A DNA stretch of 64,000 bases from Methyloversatilis universalis. Lineage in GTDB: Bacteria; Pseudomonadota; Gammaproteobacteria; Methylococcales; Methylococcaceae. Where the stretch lies: NCBI GenBank assembly GCA_020723665.1, contig DYIL01000010.1, forward strand, positions 1 through 64,000. Reading direction: 5' to 3'. The position numbers were made by a program, and so were the translations under genes. The notes beneath the pieces were generated by a model that was given only the letters and a program-made list of their open reading frames with translations, was not told the DNA's origin and made no database searches. How positions within the stretch are numbered: the stretch's first letter is position 1; each line of letters begins with the position of its first letter. Shown here piece after piece: positions 54,740 through 64,000 of the stretch.

Positions 54740-57118
54740 TCAGTCTCTCAACCTAGCATTGAATTCTTTGCTCAGACGCTCCAAAACGCTTCCCACCGTT
54801 TCATCGACTCTGGCATCGGTCAGCGTCTCGGCCTCGTCCTGCAATACCAAACCGAGGGCGACACTCTTCCTGCCGGTTTCGACCCCTTGTCCCCGGTATA
54901 CGTCGAACACCACCACCTGTCGCAGAATAGGGCTATCGATACTCTTCACGCATGCGACCAAACGACCGACCGTGACGGACTCGTCGATAATGACCGCAAT
55001 ATCCCGGCGCACCTGCGGGAACTTCGATATACCGCGGAACATTGGAATCTGTCTCCCGAGCAGCACGTCTTGATCGAGTTCGAAAAGAAATACGTTCTGC
55101 TCGAAGCCCAATTGCTTTTCCAAACGAGGGTGCAGCATTCCGATCCAGCCGAGCCGGTCGTCGCCGAGCCGGATTTCTGCCGATTGCCCCGGGTGAAGCG
55201 CCGGATGAGCGGCAGCGACAAAACCCAAATCCGCTTCCCGGCCGGTCAGTTTGACCATGGCTTCTACGTCGGCCTTCACGTCGTAAAAGTCTACCGCGCG
55301 GACCGCTTCTCCCCATTGCTCCTCGTGTACGGACCCCATCGCCAGACCGGCCAAGGATTTTCGCTGTTCGACCCCGGCGCCGTGTCGCGCAAAGCGCAGG
55401 CCGGCTTCGAACAAGCGGATTCGGCTCTGCTGGCGAAACGTATTTTTGAGAGCGGCATCCAGCAAGCCGCACCAAAGGCCGGTACGCATCACCGCCAGAT
55501 CCGCGGAGATCGGATTCTGCAAGGCCAGATAGGGAATTTCGGGCTCGATCAGCGCTTGGCGGGCTTCGTCCACAAAACTGTAGGTGATCGCCTCCTGATA
55601 ACCGCGATCAACCAAGAGATTCTTCAGGCGGTCGAGATCGAGGAATTTTTCCGACACCGGCCGCATGGCGGTCGCCATCACCGGGCGCCGACGCGGCAGC
55701 GATTCGTAACCGTAGACCCTTCCGAGCTCCTCGATGAGGTCGGCCTCTATGGCGATATCGAAACGAAACCCAGGAGGCGTCACGGTCCAGCCTTCCGGGT
55801 GATCCGCCAGCCTCATTCCCAACCGCTGAAGAATCTCAACCACCTTCGGTCGTTCGATGCGCATGCCGAGCAGACGGGTAATCCGCTCGTAACGCAGCAG
55901 AATAGGCGCACGCTGCGGCAAATGCGAAGGACTCGCCGCTTCGACGATAGCTCCGGCTTCTCCCCCGGCGATGGACAGGATGAGTTCGCTGGCTCGCTCG
56001 ATCGCGCGCGTCTGCAATTCGGGATCGACCCCTCTCTCGAAGCGATGGGACGATTCGGTATTCAGCCCGTAACGCCGGGCCTTGCCCATGATTACGCTCG
56101 GCGTGAAAAAAGCGCATTCGAGAAAAACGTCGGCAGTGCCATCGACCACGGCGGAGTCGCTGCCGCCCATGATGCCTGCCAGTGCCAGGGCTTTGCGCTG
56201 ATCGGCGATGACCAAAACGTCGCGGTCGAGCGCGACCTCTTGGCCGTTCAAAAGGGCCAGCTTTTCGCCCGGCTCCGCGTAGCGGACATGAATGCCGCCT
56301 TCCAGCTTGGCCGCGTCGAAAGCGTGCAAGGGCTGCCCCATTTCCAGCAGAACATAGTTAGTGACGTCCACTACCGCATCCAGAGAGCGGATACCGGCAC
56401 GGCGCAAACGTTCACGCATCCACAGCGGCGTCTGAGCGGTACGCGACACGCCCTTGATCAAGCGCCCCAAATAGCGCGGGCAGGCCTCGGGCTCGGAAAC
56501 GCTGACCGGGAACGTTTCCGGGCTCGTTACGGGAACAGGCGGAACACTCGGCGCCGTCCAGTCCAGCGCGTTGAGCGACGCCACTTCGCGCGCGATGCCC
56601 TCTATGCTCAAACAGTCTGCACGGTTCGGCGTCAGATCGACCTCGATGACGCAATCGTCCAGCTTCAAATAATTCCGAACATCGACGCCCACCGGGGCAT
56701 CCGCGGGCAATTCCATGAGTCCCGTTTGAGGATCGTCGATGCCGAGTTCCTTGGCCGAGCACAACATGCCGAACGAGGCTACGCCCCGGAGTTCCGATTT
56801 CCGAATGACGACATCGCCGGGCAGACGGGCACCTTCGACAGCGAGCGGCACGCGCATCCCGGCCCGCACGTTCGGCGCTCCGCACACGATCTGAAGCAAT
56901 TCCCCGGAGCCGTCGGACACCACGCAGACTCGCAGCCGATCGGCCTGCGGATGCGGCGAAACTTCGAGTACCTCGGCCACGATAACGCCGCTGAACGGCG
57001 CCGCAGCGGATTCGACGCTGTCGACCTCGAGCCCCGCCATCGTCAACTGGTGAACCAGTCTTTTAGTGTCTATCGGCGGGTTGACGTATTCTCGTAGCCA
57101 GGCTTCGCTGAAGCGCAT
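54740..57118 (-). CDS. pheT: Phenylalanine-tRNA ligase beta subunit
   Basis: The 792-residue product has the usual PheT order: an N-terminal part beginning [16 protein letters not shown], the tRNA-binding (EMAP-like) domain with [20 protein letters not shown]3/4 and B5 domains, a catalytic-like core and the C-terminal ferredoxin-fold anticodon-binding domain ([16 protein letters not shown] and on to the end). It pairs with PheS to charge tRNA-Phe. Length matches E. coli PheT (795). It starts 21 bases after pheS. Confidence 0.97.
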   Translation of the reverse strand: MRFSEAWLREYVNPPIDTKRLVHQLTMAGLEVDSVESAAAPFSGVIVAEVLEVSPHPQADRLRVCVVSDGSGELLQIVCGAPNVRAGMRVPLAVEGARLPGDVVIRKSELRGVASFGMLCSAKELGIDDPQTGLMELPADAPVGVDVRNYLKLDDCVIEVDLTPNRADCLSIEGIAREVASLNALDWTAPSVPPVPVTSPETFPVSVSEPEACPRYLGRLIKGVSRTAQTPLWMRERLRRAGIRSLDAVVDVTNYVLLEMGQPLHAFDAAKLEGGIHVRYAEPGEKLALLNGQEVALDRDVLVIADQRKALALAGIMGGSDSAVVDGTADVFLECAFFTPSVIMGKARRYGLNTESSHRFERGVDPELQTRAIERASELILSIAGGEAGAIVEAASPSHLPQRAPILLRYERITRLLGMRIERPKVVEILQRLGMRLADHPEGWTVTPPGFRFDIAIEADLIEELGRVYGYESLPRRRPVMATAMRPVSEKFLDLDRLKNLLVDRGYQEAITYSFVDEARQALIEPEIPYLALQNPISADLAVMRTGLWCGLLDAALKNTFRQQSRIRLFEAGLRFARHGAGVEQRKSLAGLAMGSVHEEQWGEAVRAVDFYDVKADVEAMVKLTGREADLGFVAAAHPALHPGQSAEIRLGDDRLGWIGMLHPRLEKQLGFEQNVFLFELDQDVLLGRQIPMFRGISKFPQVRRDIAVIIDESVTVGRLVACVKSIDSPILRQVVVFDVYRGQGVETGRKSVALGLVLQDEAETLTDARVDETVGSVLERLSKEFNARLRD

Positions 57119-57139
57119 GGGAAGGACCGTGTGTTGTTC

Positions 57140-58596
<1,457 letters not shown>

Positions 58597-58625
58597 GGGC
58601 TTCTCTCTCGATGGGCAAGATAAAA

Positions 58626-58823
58626 TCAACTATAAGGCAGCAAGCGAGCCGCACTCCGCACATCCGAAGGGTGCAAAGCAGCGGGGCCGCGCAATTGACG
58701 CTTCCTCTTGGTGCTCTTCTTCGTCAGAATGTGACGGCGGTGCGAATGATTACACTTAAAACCGCCGGACGCCGTGCGCTTGAAGCGTTTCGCCGCGCCG
58801 CGGTTGGTTTTCAATTTAGGCAT
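58626..58823 (-). CDS. rpmI: 50S ribosomal protein L35
   Basis: The 65-residue product starts [20 protein letters not shown] and continues with [19 protein letters not shown], the L35 pattern. It lies 18 bases after infC and 29 bases before rplT, the standard operon. A purine-rich TAGGAGA site precedes the start. Confidence 0.97.
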   Translation of the reverse strand: MPKLKTNRGAAKRFKRTASGGFKCNHSHRRHILTKKSTKRKRQLRGPAALHPSDVRSAARLLPYS

Positions 58824-58841
58824 CTTAATCTCCTAAGTAAC

Positions 58842-59369
58842 TCAAGATTTTTTCTTTTTCGGCGCAAGCGTCATGCTCAACTGTTTGCCTTCCATCTTCG
58901 GAAATTGCTCCACCACCGCGTGTTCTACAAGATCCGTCTCGATCCGCTTCAGGAGATCCATCCCCAGTTCGCGGTGAGTCAATTCCCTACCACGAAACCG
59001 AACGGTGACTTTTGCCTTATCGCCGTCGGACAGAAAACGAATCAGACTGCGCAGCTTGACCTGGTAATCACCCTCGTCCGTACCCGGACGGAATTTAATT
59101 TCCTTTACCTGAATCTGCTTTTGCTTTTTTTTGGCCGCCTGCAGCTTTTTGTTCTGCTCGAAACGGAATTTGCCGTAATCCATTATCCGACAAACCGGCG
59201 GGTCGGCCGCCGGCGAAATCTCGACCAGATCCAGATTCGCATCATAAGCAATTTGCTTGGCCTCTCTGGTCGATACGACCCCTATCTGATTACCGTCAGG
59301 CCCGATCAACCTGACCGTAGGCGCCGTAATCTCTTCATTCAGGCGCGGCTCTTTTCTTTCAGCAGTGAT
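58842..59369 (-). CDS. infC: Translation initiation factor IF-3 with AUC start
   Basis: The conserved IF-3 sequence runs from [14 protein letters not shown] through [20 protein letters not shown] and [20 protein letters not shown] to the end. An ATG at 59309 is too late, since E. coli IF-3 has about 20 more residues. In frame upstream, the only start with a good binding site (GGAGG, eight bases before) is ATC at 59367-59369, giving 175 residues. Rare starts let IF-3 repress its own translation. thrS stops 21 bases before. Confidence 0.93.
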   Translation of the reverse strand: MTAERKEPRLNEEITAPTVRLIGPDGNQIGVVSTREAKQIAYDANLDLVEISPAADPPVCRIMDYGKFRFEQNKKLQAAKKKQKQIQVKEIKFRPGTDEGDYQVKLRSLIRFLSDGDKAKVTVRFRGRELTHRELGMDLLKRIETDLVEHAVVEQFPKMEGKQLSMTLAPKKKKS

Positions 59370-59390
59370 ATCCCATTCCTCCGAACGCGA

Positions 59391-61307
59391 TTATTGAAAA
59401 GCAGCGCGGCTCGCCACTTCGTCGGCAAACTTGCGAACCAAATCCGGCAAACTAAAGCCACCCAGTTCCTGGCCTTTTTGTGTGCGGACAGAAACTGTAC
59501 GCGAATTCAGCTCTTTGTCGCCAACGATCAACAAATAAGGCACACGCTGCACGCTATGTTCGCGAATTTTAAAGCCTATCTTCTCGTTTCTCAAGTCGGT
59601 CTTTACCCGAAAGCCTTGCTTTACAAGCTCCGCAGCCAATTCAGCCGCATACTCGGCCTGGTTTCCCGTGATATTGAGTACCACCGCCTGCACCGGCGCC
59701 AGCCAAAGCGGGAAATATCCCGCATAATGCTCGATGAGAATACCGATGAAGCGCTCCATTGAACCCACGATCGCCCGGTGCAGCATGACCGGCGTATGAC
59801 GGGCATTGTCCTCGCCCACGTATTCGGCACCTAGACGCCCCGGCATCATGAAATCCACTTGAATGGTGCCGCACTGCCACACCCGACCGATCGCATCTTT
59901 CAACGCGAATTCTATCTTGGGACCGTAAAAAGCGCCTTCCCCCGGCTGCAATTCATAGTCGATGCCTTGCGTAGCCAGAGCCGCCGCCAACGCCCCCTCC
60001 GCCTTGTCCCAAATGTCGTCGCTGCCGAGCCGTTTGGGCGGGCGCGTAGACAGCTTGTACTGGATATCGGCAAACCCAAAGTCGGCGTACACCTTCCGCA
60101 AGGTGCCTATAAACGCGACGACTTCGTCTTCGATCTGATCCTCGGTACAGAAGATGTGGCCATCGTCCTGGTTGAAACCGCGCACACGCATAATCCCGTG
60201 CAAGGTGCCGGAAGGCTCGTTGCGATGGCAGGAACCGAACTCTCCGTAGCGGATCGGCAATTCGCGGTAACTATGTAGATGCTGCTTGAAGACCTGGACA
60301 TGGCCGGGGCAGTTCATGGGTTTTACCGCGTATTCCCTATTCTCGGAGGCGGTGAAGAACATATTCTCGTGGAAATTATCCCAATGGCCCGACGCCTTCC
60401 AAAGACTGACGTCCAGAATCTGAGGACAGCGGATTTCCTGATACCCGTTCTCGCGAAACACCCGGCGCATATACTGCTCGACCTGCTGATAGAGCGCCCA
60501 GCCGTTGGGATGCCAGAACACCATACCCGGAGCTTCTTCCTGGGTATGGAACAGATCCTGGAGCTTGCCGATCTTGCGATGATCGCGCTTATCCGCTTCT
60601 TCCAGCCGATGCAAATACGCATCCAAATCCTTTTTGTCCGCCCAGGCAGTGCCATAGATACGCTGCAGCATAGCATTGCGGGAATCCCCCCGCCAATAAG
60701 CGCCCGCCACCTTCATGAGCTTGAAGGCCCTGAGCTTTCCGGTATCGGGTACATGAGGACCGCGACAAAGATCGGTAAAATCCCCCTGTGAGTAGAGAGA
60801 GATTTGTTCGCCGGGCGGTATGGCTTCGATAATTTCGGCCTTATAGTACTCGCCCTGGTCCCGGAAGAATTTGATCGCTTCTTCCCGACGCACTACTTCT
60901 CTCTTGACCGGAATGGCTTTTGCCGCCAATTCCGCCATCTTTTTCTCGATCGCCTCCAGATCCTCCGGCGTGAAAGGCCGTTCGAAGGCGAAATCGTAGT
61001 AAAACCCGTTCTCTACCACCGGACCGATCGTTACTTGAGCGCTCGGGTATAACTCTTTAACGGCCTGAGCCAAGAGATGTGCGGTAGAATGGCGAATGAT
61101 CTCCAACCCGTCTTCATCCTTGCCGGTCACGATCTCCACCGAAGCGTCGTTTTCGATAACGCTCGACAAATCGACCAGCTTCCCGTCGATCCGGCCGGCC
61201 AATGCCGCCTTAGCCAACCCCGGCCCAATGGACTCAGCCACCTCCATAAGCGTTACGGGGCGATCGAATGTGCGAGCGGAACCGTCTGGCAGGCGTATCA
61301 CGGGCAT
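59391..61307 (-). CDS. thrS: Threonine-tRNA ligase
   Basis: The 638-residue product has the TGS domain ([20 protein letters not shown]), the editing domain with its [10 protein letters not shown] motif, the class II catalytic core with [10 protein letters not shown] (a zinc ligand) and [19 protein letters not shown], and the C-terminal anticodon-binding domain. It charges tRNA-Thr. The start follows an AAGAGG site. Length matches the family (about 640). It heads the thrS-infC-rpmI-rplT-pheST-ihfA run. Confidence 0.98.
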   Translation of the reverse strand: MPVIRLPDGSARTFDRPVTLMEVAESIGPGLAKAALAGRIDGKLVDLSSVIENDASVEIVTGKDEDGLEIIRHSTAHLLAQAVKELYPSAQVTIGPVVENGFYYDFAFERPFTPEDLEAIEKKMAELAAKAIPVKREVVRREEAIKFFRDQGEYYKAEIIEAIPPGEQISLYSQGDFTDLCRGPHVPDTGKLRAFKLMKVAGAYWRGDSRNAMLQRIYGTAWADKKDLDAYLHRLEEADKRDHRKIGKLQDLFHTQEEAPGMVFWHPNGWALYQQVEQYMRRVFRENGYQEIRCPQILDVSLWKASGHWDNFHENMFFTASENREYAVKPMNCPGHVQVFKQHLHSYRELPIRYGEFGSCHRNEPSGTLHGIMRVRGFNQDDGHIFCTEDQIEDEVVAFIGTLRKVYADFGFADIQYKLSTRPPKRLGSDDIWDKAEGALAAALATQGIDYELQPGEGAFYGPKIEFALKDAIGRVWQCGTIQVDFMMPGRLGAEYVGEDNARHTPVMLHRAIVGSMERFIGILIEHYAGYFPLWLAPVQAVVLNITGNQAEYAAELAAELVKQGFRVKTDLRNEKIGFKIREHSVQRVPYLLIVGDKELNSRTVSVRTQKGQELGGFSLPDLVRKFADEVASRAAFQ

Positions 61308-61325
61308 CAGCGAGACCTCTTCAAC

Positions 61326-61353
61326 AAAAAAAGCATCGGCCAGCGATGCTTTT
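61326..61353 (-). terminator. Terminator between tRNA-Val and thrS
   Basis: A 10-bp perfect stem (61329-61338 with 61344-61353) is followed on the minus strand by a T-run (complement of 61326-61332). It should end the tRNA-Val transcript, though thrS begins 19 bases later and may be reached by readthrough. Confidence 0.85.
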
Positions 61354-61359
61354 CGGAAT

Positions 61360-61436
61360 TGGTAGGCGCGATTGGACTTGAACCAACGACCCCCACCATG
61401 TCAAGGTGGTGCTCTAACCAACTGAGCTACGCGCCT
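61360..61436 (-). tRNA. tRNA-Val (anticodon GAC)
   Basis: The 77-base cloverleaf reads on the minus strand from AGGCGCGTAGCTCAGTTGG. It has a 7-bp acceptor stem (AGGCGCG with CGCGCCT), a D arm with GGTT, an anticodon stem CACCT/GGGTG-type pairing around loop CTTGACATG, and a T arm with GTTCAAGTC. The 3' CCA is encoded (TGG at 61360-61362 on the plus strand). The anticodon GAC reads GUC and GUU valine codons. Confidence 0.92.
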
Positions 61437-61620
61437 GAAATCAAGAGCGATAATTATAGAGCTATTTTTCGTTTAATCAAAGCCTTTCATTCTCACCAGC
61501 CCGCAGCCGAGAATTTTGGCGGTCGCGGCTAGCGAATGCGCCATGATGGTGTCGGTCGTGAATTCGTCGAGAATAGTTCTGTCCAAATAAAAAAGAGCGT
61601 TTCCGCCAGGGTGATAAATT

Positions 61621-62208
61621 ATGGCCATGTCACCGATCAAAACCTTGATTTCCGCGCCGTTGCCCAGCCGATCGAACCTACTCCGATGGACCTTGCTATG
61701 GGTAACGCTGTTGGGCGTAGCCGGATGTGCTACCAGTCCCTTTTCGAAACCCGTTCGAACGGCAACTAAGAAGCAGCCGTCGTTCTATGAGATCAGCGCC
61801 CGCCCCGAAGCCTACAAAGGCAGGATGGTCATGCTGGGCGGCGTGATCGTCCAGACCAGCAACCGCCCACAGTTCACGGAAATCGAAGTCGTACAAAAAC
61901 CGCTGGATAGTTCGGATCGGCCAGAAGACGTCGACACGTCCGCCGGACGCTTCCTGATCCGCTGCAACCGCTTCCTGGACTCGGCGGTTTATGCGAAAGG
62001 GCGCGAGGTCAGTGTCGCCGGAGAGGTCCAAGGCAAGGAAACCAAGCCCCTCGATCAAATCAACTACACCTATCCGGTAATCGGCTGCAGGGAAATTCAT
62101 CTTTGGGCTAACCGGCCGACCTATACCTACTATCCGATGCCGTATTGGTATGACCCTTGGTGGCGCGGCTGGCCCGGCTATTATCCATATTGGTATCCTT
62201 ACTGGTGA
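61621..62208 (+). CDS. Slp-family outer-membrane lipoprotein
   Basis: The 195-residue product has a lipoprotein signal peptide ending in the lipobox LLGVAGC, then the Slp domain (ARPEAYKGRMVMLGGVIVQT, GRFLIRCNRFLDSAVYAKGR, VSVAGEVQGKE). It ends in a Trp/Tyr/Pro-rich tail (about 165-195) with many aromatic residues. Slp proteins are starvation- or stress-induced outer-membrane lipoproteins in enterics. A second Slp gene follows 33 bases downstream. Confidence 0.85.
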   Translation: MAMSPIKTLISAPLPSRSNLLRWTLLWVTLLGVAGCATSPFSKPVRTATKKQPSFYEISARPEAYKGRMVMLGGVIVQTSNRPQFTEIEVVQKPLDSSDRPEDVDTSAGRFLIRCNRFLDSAVYAKGREVSVAGEVQGKETKPLDQINYTYPVIGCREIHLWANRPTYTYYPMPYWYDPWWRGWPGYYPYWYPYW

Positions 62209-62241
62209 AACTCATTCACCTCAAGAGCCTGAAGCATTACA

Positions 62242-62793
62242 GTGAACGCATTTCGGATCTCAAAAAAGGACTTCCGATCCGGGTCTACAATATTCTGGGC
62301 TCGCAATCTCGGCTTTGCCGCCGTATTATGCGTGATCATGCTACCGATCGGCGGTTGCGGATCGGTACTGTCGCGAACGACTATGAAGCAAGTCGATCCC
62401 CACGTTTCACCGGAAGCTGTACTGATTAACCCGAAACCATTTGTCGGCCAAACCATTCTCGTAGGCGGAACCATTCTCAGCGCTAAGAATCTACAGGAAG
62501 GCACGTTACTCGAAGTTTTGACTTATCCCACCGATAGACTAGGCGAACCGGAACTCGACGAACCCGCTTTGGGCAGATTTCTGCTGCTGTATCCGGGCTA
62601 TTTGGACACGCTCATCTATCAAGAAGGCCGACGCATCGTAGCCGCCGGCCGGATCGTTGGGGAGCGCAGAATGGAAACCGATGAAACCAGCCGCGCATTT
62701 CCGCTATTGACCCCATTGGAGATAAAACTGCTATCCGACTATAAAACCGGGCCTCGCTTCGGCATCGGCTTCAGTGTGGGTTTCGGCTTTTGA
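62242..62793 (+). CDS. Second Slp-family lipoprotein
   Basis: The 183-residue product starts at a GTG. It has a signal peptide with lipobox LPIGGC, and the Slp core with NPKPFVGQTILVGGTILSAK, GRFLLLYPGYLDTLIYQEGR and IVAAGRIVGER. The end reads GIGFSVGFGF. It is a diverged tandem paralogue of the gene at 61621. The GTG lies after a weak AAGCATTACA region. Both are probably in one transcript. Confidence 0.82.
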   Translation: MNAFRISKKDFRSGSTIFWARNLGFAAVLCVIMLPIGGCGSVLSRTTMKQVDPHVSPEAVLINPKPFVGQTILVGGTILSAKNLQEGTLLEVLTYPTDRLGEPELDEPALGRFLLLYPGYLDTLIYQEGRRIVAAGRIVGERRMETDETSRAFPLLTPLEIKLLSDYKTGPRFGIGFSVGFGF

Positions 62794-63014
62794 GCCATAA
62801 CGGCGGTTTTTCGCCCACACGCGCAATGTTCGGGCATTAGGAGCCCAATCGGAAAACACGCACATTGAAAATCTGATTTTTCCAACTGAAAATTGGATTT
62901 GAGCGATTTCGCCGGAACGGCTGCTTTAACGCGCTTTACGCGAGCCCACGGAAGGTCTCGCAACGTCTTAGCGATCTTTTGTTAACGCTTATTCCTTAAC
63001 TTTCGACAGCAAAA

Positions 63015-64000
63015 ATGATTGACGGATTACTTGACTTCCCCTGGTGGGGACTAATTGCCGTTACGCTTGGTATGACCCACATCACCATTGCCAGCGTCAC
63101 GATCTTCCTTCATCGCCACCAAGCGCATCGCGCTTTGGACCTTCATCCGGCGGTGAGCCACTTCTTTCGCTTCTGGCTATGGCTCACGACCGGCATGACC
63201 ACCAAGGCCTGGGTCGCCATTCATCGTAAGCATCATGCCAAATGCGAGACGGCCGAGGACCCGCATAGCCCGCGCGTATTTGGCATAAGAAAGGTATTGT
63301 GGGAGGGTGCGGAACTCTATCAGGCCGAAGCCGCCAACCCGGAAACTTTGGATCAGTACGGCTACGGCACCCCCAATGACTGGCTCGAACGCAAGCTTTA
63401 CGCTCCTTATCCGGGTCTAGGCATCGCTCTTATGTTCCTTGTCGATGTCACGCTGTTCGGCTTCTTCGGCATCACCGTTTGGGCCGTGCAAATGCTCTGG
63501 ATCCCCTTCTGGGCGGCAGGCGTGATCAATGGACTGGGACATTACTTCGGTTATCGTAATTTCGAAACCCGTGACGCTTCCACCAATCTGTTCCCGGTCG
63601 GCTTACTGATCGGAGGCGAGGAACTTCACAATAATCACCATGCCTATCCTTCTTCGGCACGGCTCTCCTCCCGCTGGTGGGAATTGGACATCGGCTGGGC
63701 CTACATTCGCCTGATGGAACTGTTGAAGTTGGCAAAGGTTCGCCGGATTGCGCCAAAAATCTGTATTCTTCCGGACAAGAAACTGATCGACCTGGCAACG
63801 ATACAGGCCGTCATGCGCAATCGAGTCCACGTACTGGCACTGTATGGCCGTGGCGTCGTGCTTCCGGTACTGCAACAAGAATTGAGAACAGCCCTCCCGG
63901 CATCCCGGCGTTTGCTCCGCGATGCAAAGCCGCTCCTGGTTCGAGAAGATATACAGCTCGATGAGGCCGCCACGCATACCCTTGATCGAGCGTTAGGTCT
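63015..64000 (+). CDS. Fatty acid desaturase, 3' end outside the window
   Basis: The frame is open from the ATG at 63015 to the window end (328 codons). The product is a di-iron membrane desaturase with the three histidine boxes HRHQAH (near residue 34), HRKHH (near 72) and HNNHH (near 206). Hydrophobic helices lie around them (WWGLIAVTLGMTHITIASVT; FFGITVWAVQMLWIPFW). It resembles delta-9 acyl-lipid/acyl-CoA desaturases (DesA-type, about 390 residues). It would place a double bond in membrane acyl chains. The stop lies beyond the window. Confidence 0.85.
   Translation, partial: MIDGLLDFPWWGLIAVTLGMTHITIASVTIFLHRHQAHRALDLHPAVSHFFRFWLWLTTGMTTKAWVAIHRKHHAKCETAEDPHSPRVFGIRKVLWEGAELYQAEAANPETLDQYGYGTPNDWLERKLYAPYPGLGIALMFLVDVTLFGFFGITVWAVQMLWIPFWAAGVINGLGHYFGYRNFETRDASTNLFPVGLLIGGEELHNNHHAYPSSARLSSRWWELDIGWAYIRLMELLKLAKVRRIAPKICILPDKKLIDLATIQAVMRNRVHVLALYGRGVVLPVLQQELRTALPASRRLLRDAKPLLVREDIQLDEAATHTLDRALG

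Noticed and set aside
54566..57097. 843-codon plus-strand open frame opposite pheT
   Set aside because: It mirrors pheT almost exactly, which has all PheT domains; the plus-strand product is low-complexity and unlike any family.

Overview
The window looks like chromosomal DNA of a gammaproteobacterial methanotroph or methylotroph, probably a Methylococcus/Methylocaldum-type member of the Methylococcaceae. This is an inference from gene content. The gene orders thrS-infC-rpmI-rplT-pheS-pheT-ihfA and mtaD-ubiG-HAD phosphatase-yciK are gammaproteobacterial. A complete pqqABCDE cluster makes the cofactor of methanol dehydrogenase, and mcl plus mtkA/mtkB supply serine-cycle malyl-CoA enzymes. No methane monooxygenase or methanol dehydrogenase gene lies in the window.

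Layout. 0-3 kb: an IS110 transposase remnant, gloB and a membrane-anchored MutS-family ATPase. 3-7.4 kb: a 1237-residue iron-sulfur flavoprotein that fuses GltD-like and PyrK-like modules, then a small secreted protein. 7.4-13 kb: icd, gshA, a DUF2782-type protein, a TetR regulator and a MoeB/HesA-type E1-like enzyme, with two adjacent small transposon-like repeats at 8.7-9.06 kb. 13-16.3 kb: pqqABCDE with a good sigma70-type promoter and an attenuator hairpin after pqqA. 16.5-19.7 kb (minus strand): ubiX, pip, a hendecad coiled-coil protein and an outer-membrane protein. 20-24.1 kb: mcl, mtkA, mtkB, a rhodanese and dtd. 24.4-27.2 kb (minus): cysM-rlmD-ldt. 27.3-30.8 kb: trhP, rraA, a cob(I)alamin adenosyltransferase and ispH. 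31-44 kb: signalling (HDOD-REC-GGDEF, a chemotaxis receptor, GGDEF-EAL) interleaved with cysJI, cstA and decayed gene fragments. 44-48.1 kb: mtaD-ubiG-mupP/gph-yciK-sufT. 48.3-52.3 kb (minus): prmB, aroC, an MFS carrier and a DUF2058 protein. 52.6-61.4 kb: Uma2, argC, and the translation operon with a tRNA-Val ahead of it. 61.6-64 kb: two Slp lipoproteins and a fatty acid desaturase cut by the window end.

How the genes connect. mcl and mtkAB make and split malyl-CoA; pqq genes support periplasmic dehydrogenases; cysJI and cysM reduce sulfite and assimilate sulfide; gshA and gloB form and use glutathione; ubiX and ubiG serve ubiquinone synthesis; mtaD handles methylthioadenosine and S-adenosylhomocysteine.

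The most unusual feature of the DNA is its load of short non-coding mobile-type repeats. At least four families with terminal inverted repeats, several flanked by 4-bp YTAR sequences as expected of IS5-group transposition, plus perfect long hairpins, sit in nearly every larger intergenic gap. One hairpin supplies the last codons and stop of pqqE. Four degraded gene remnants (IS110 transposase, PAS/histidine kinase, class I aminotransferase, GDSL esterase) lie in gaps as well. No CRISPR array, phage or defence island is seen.
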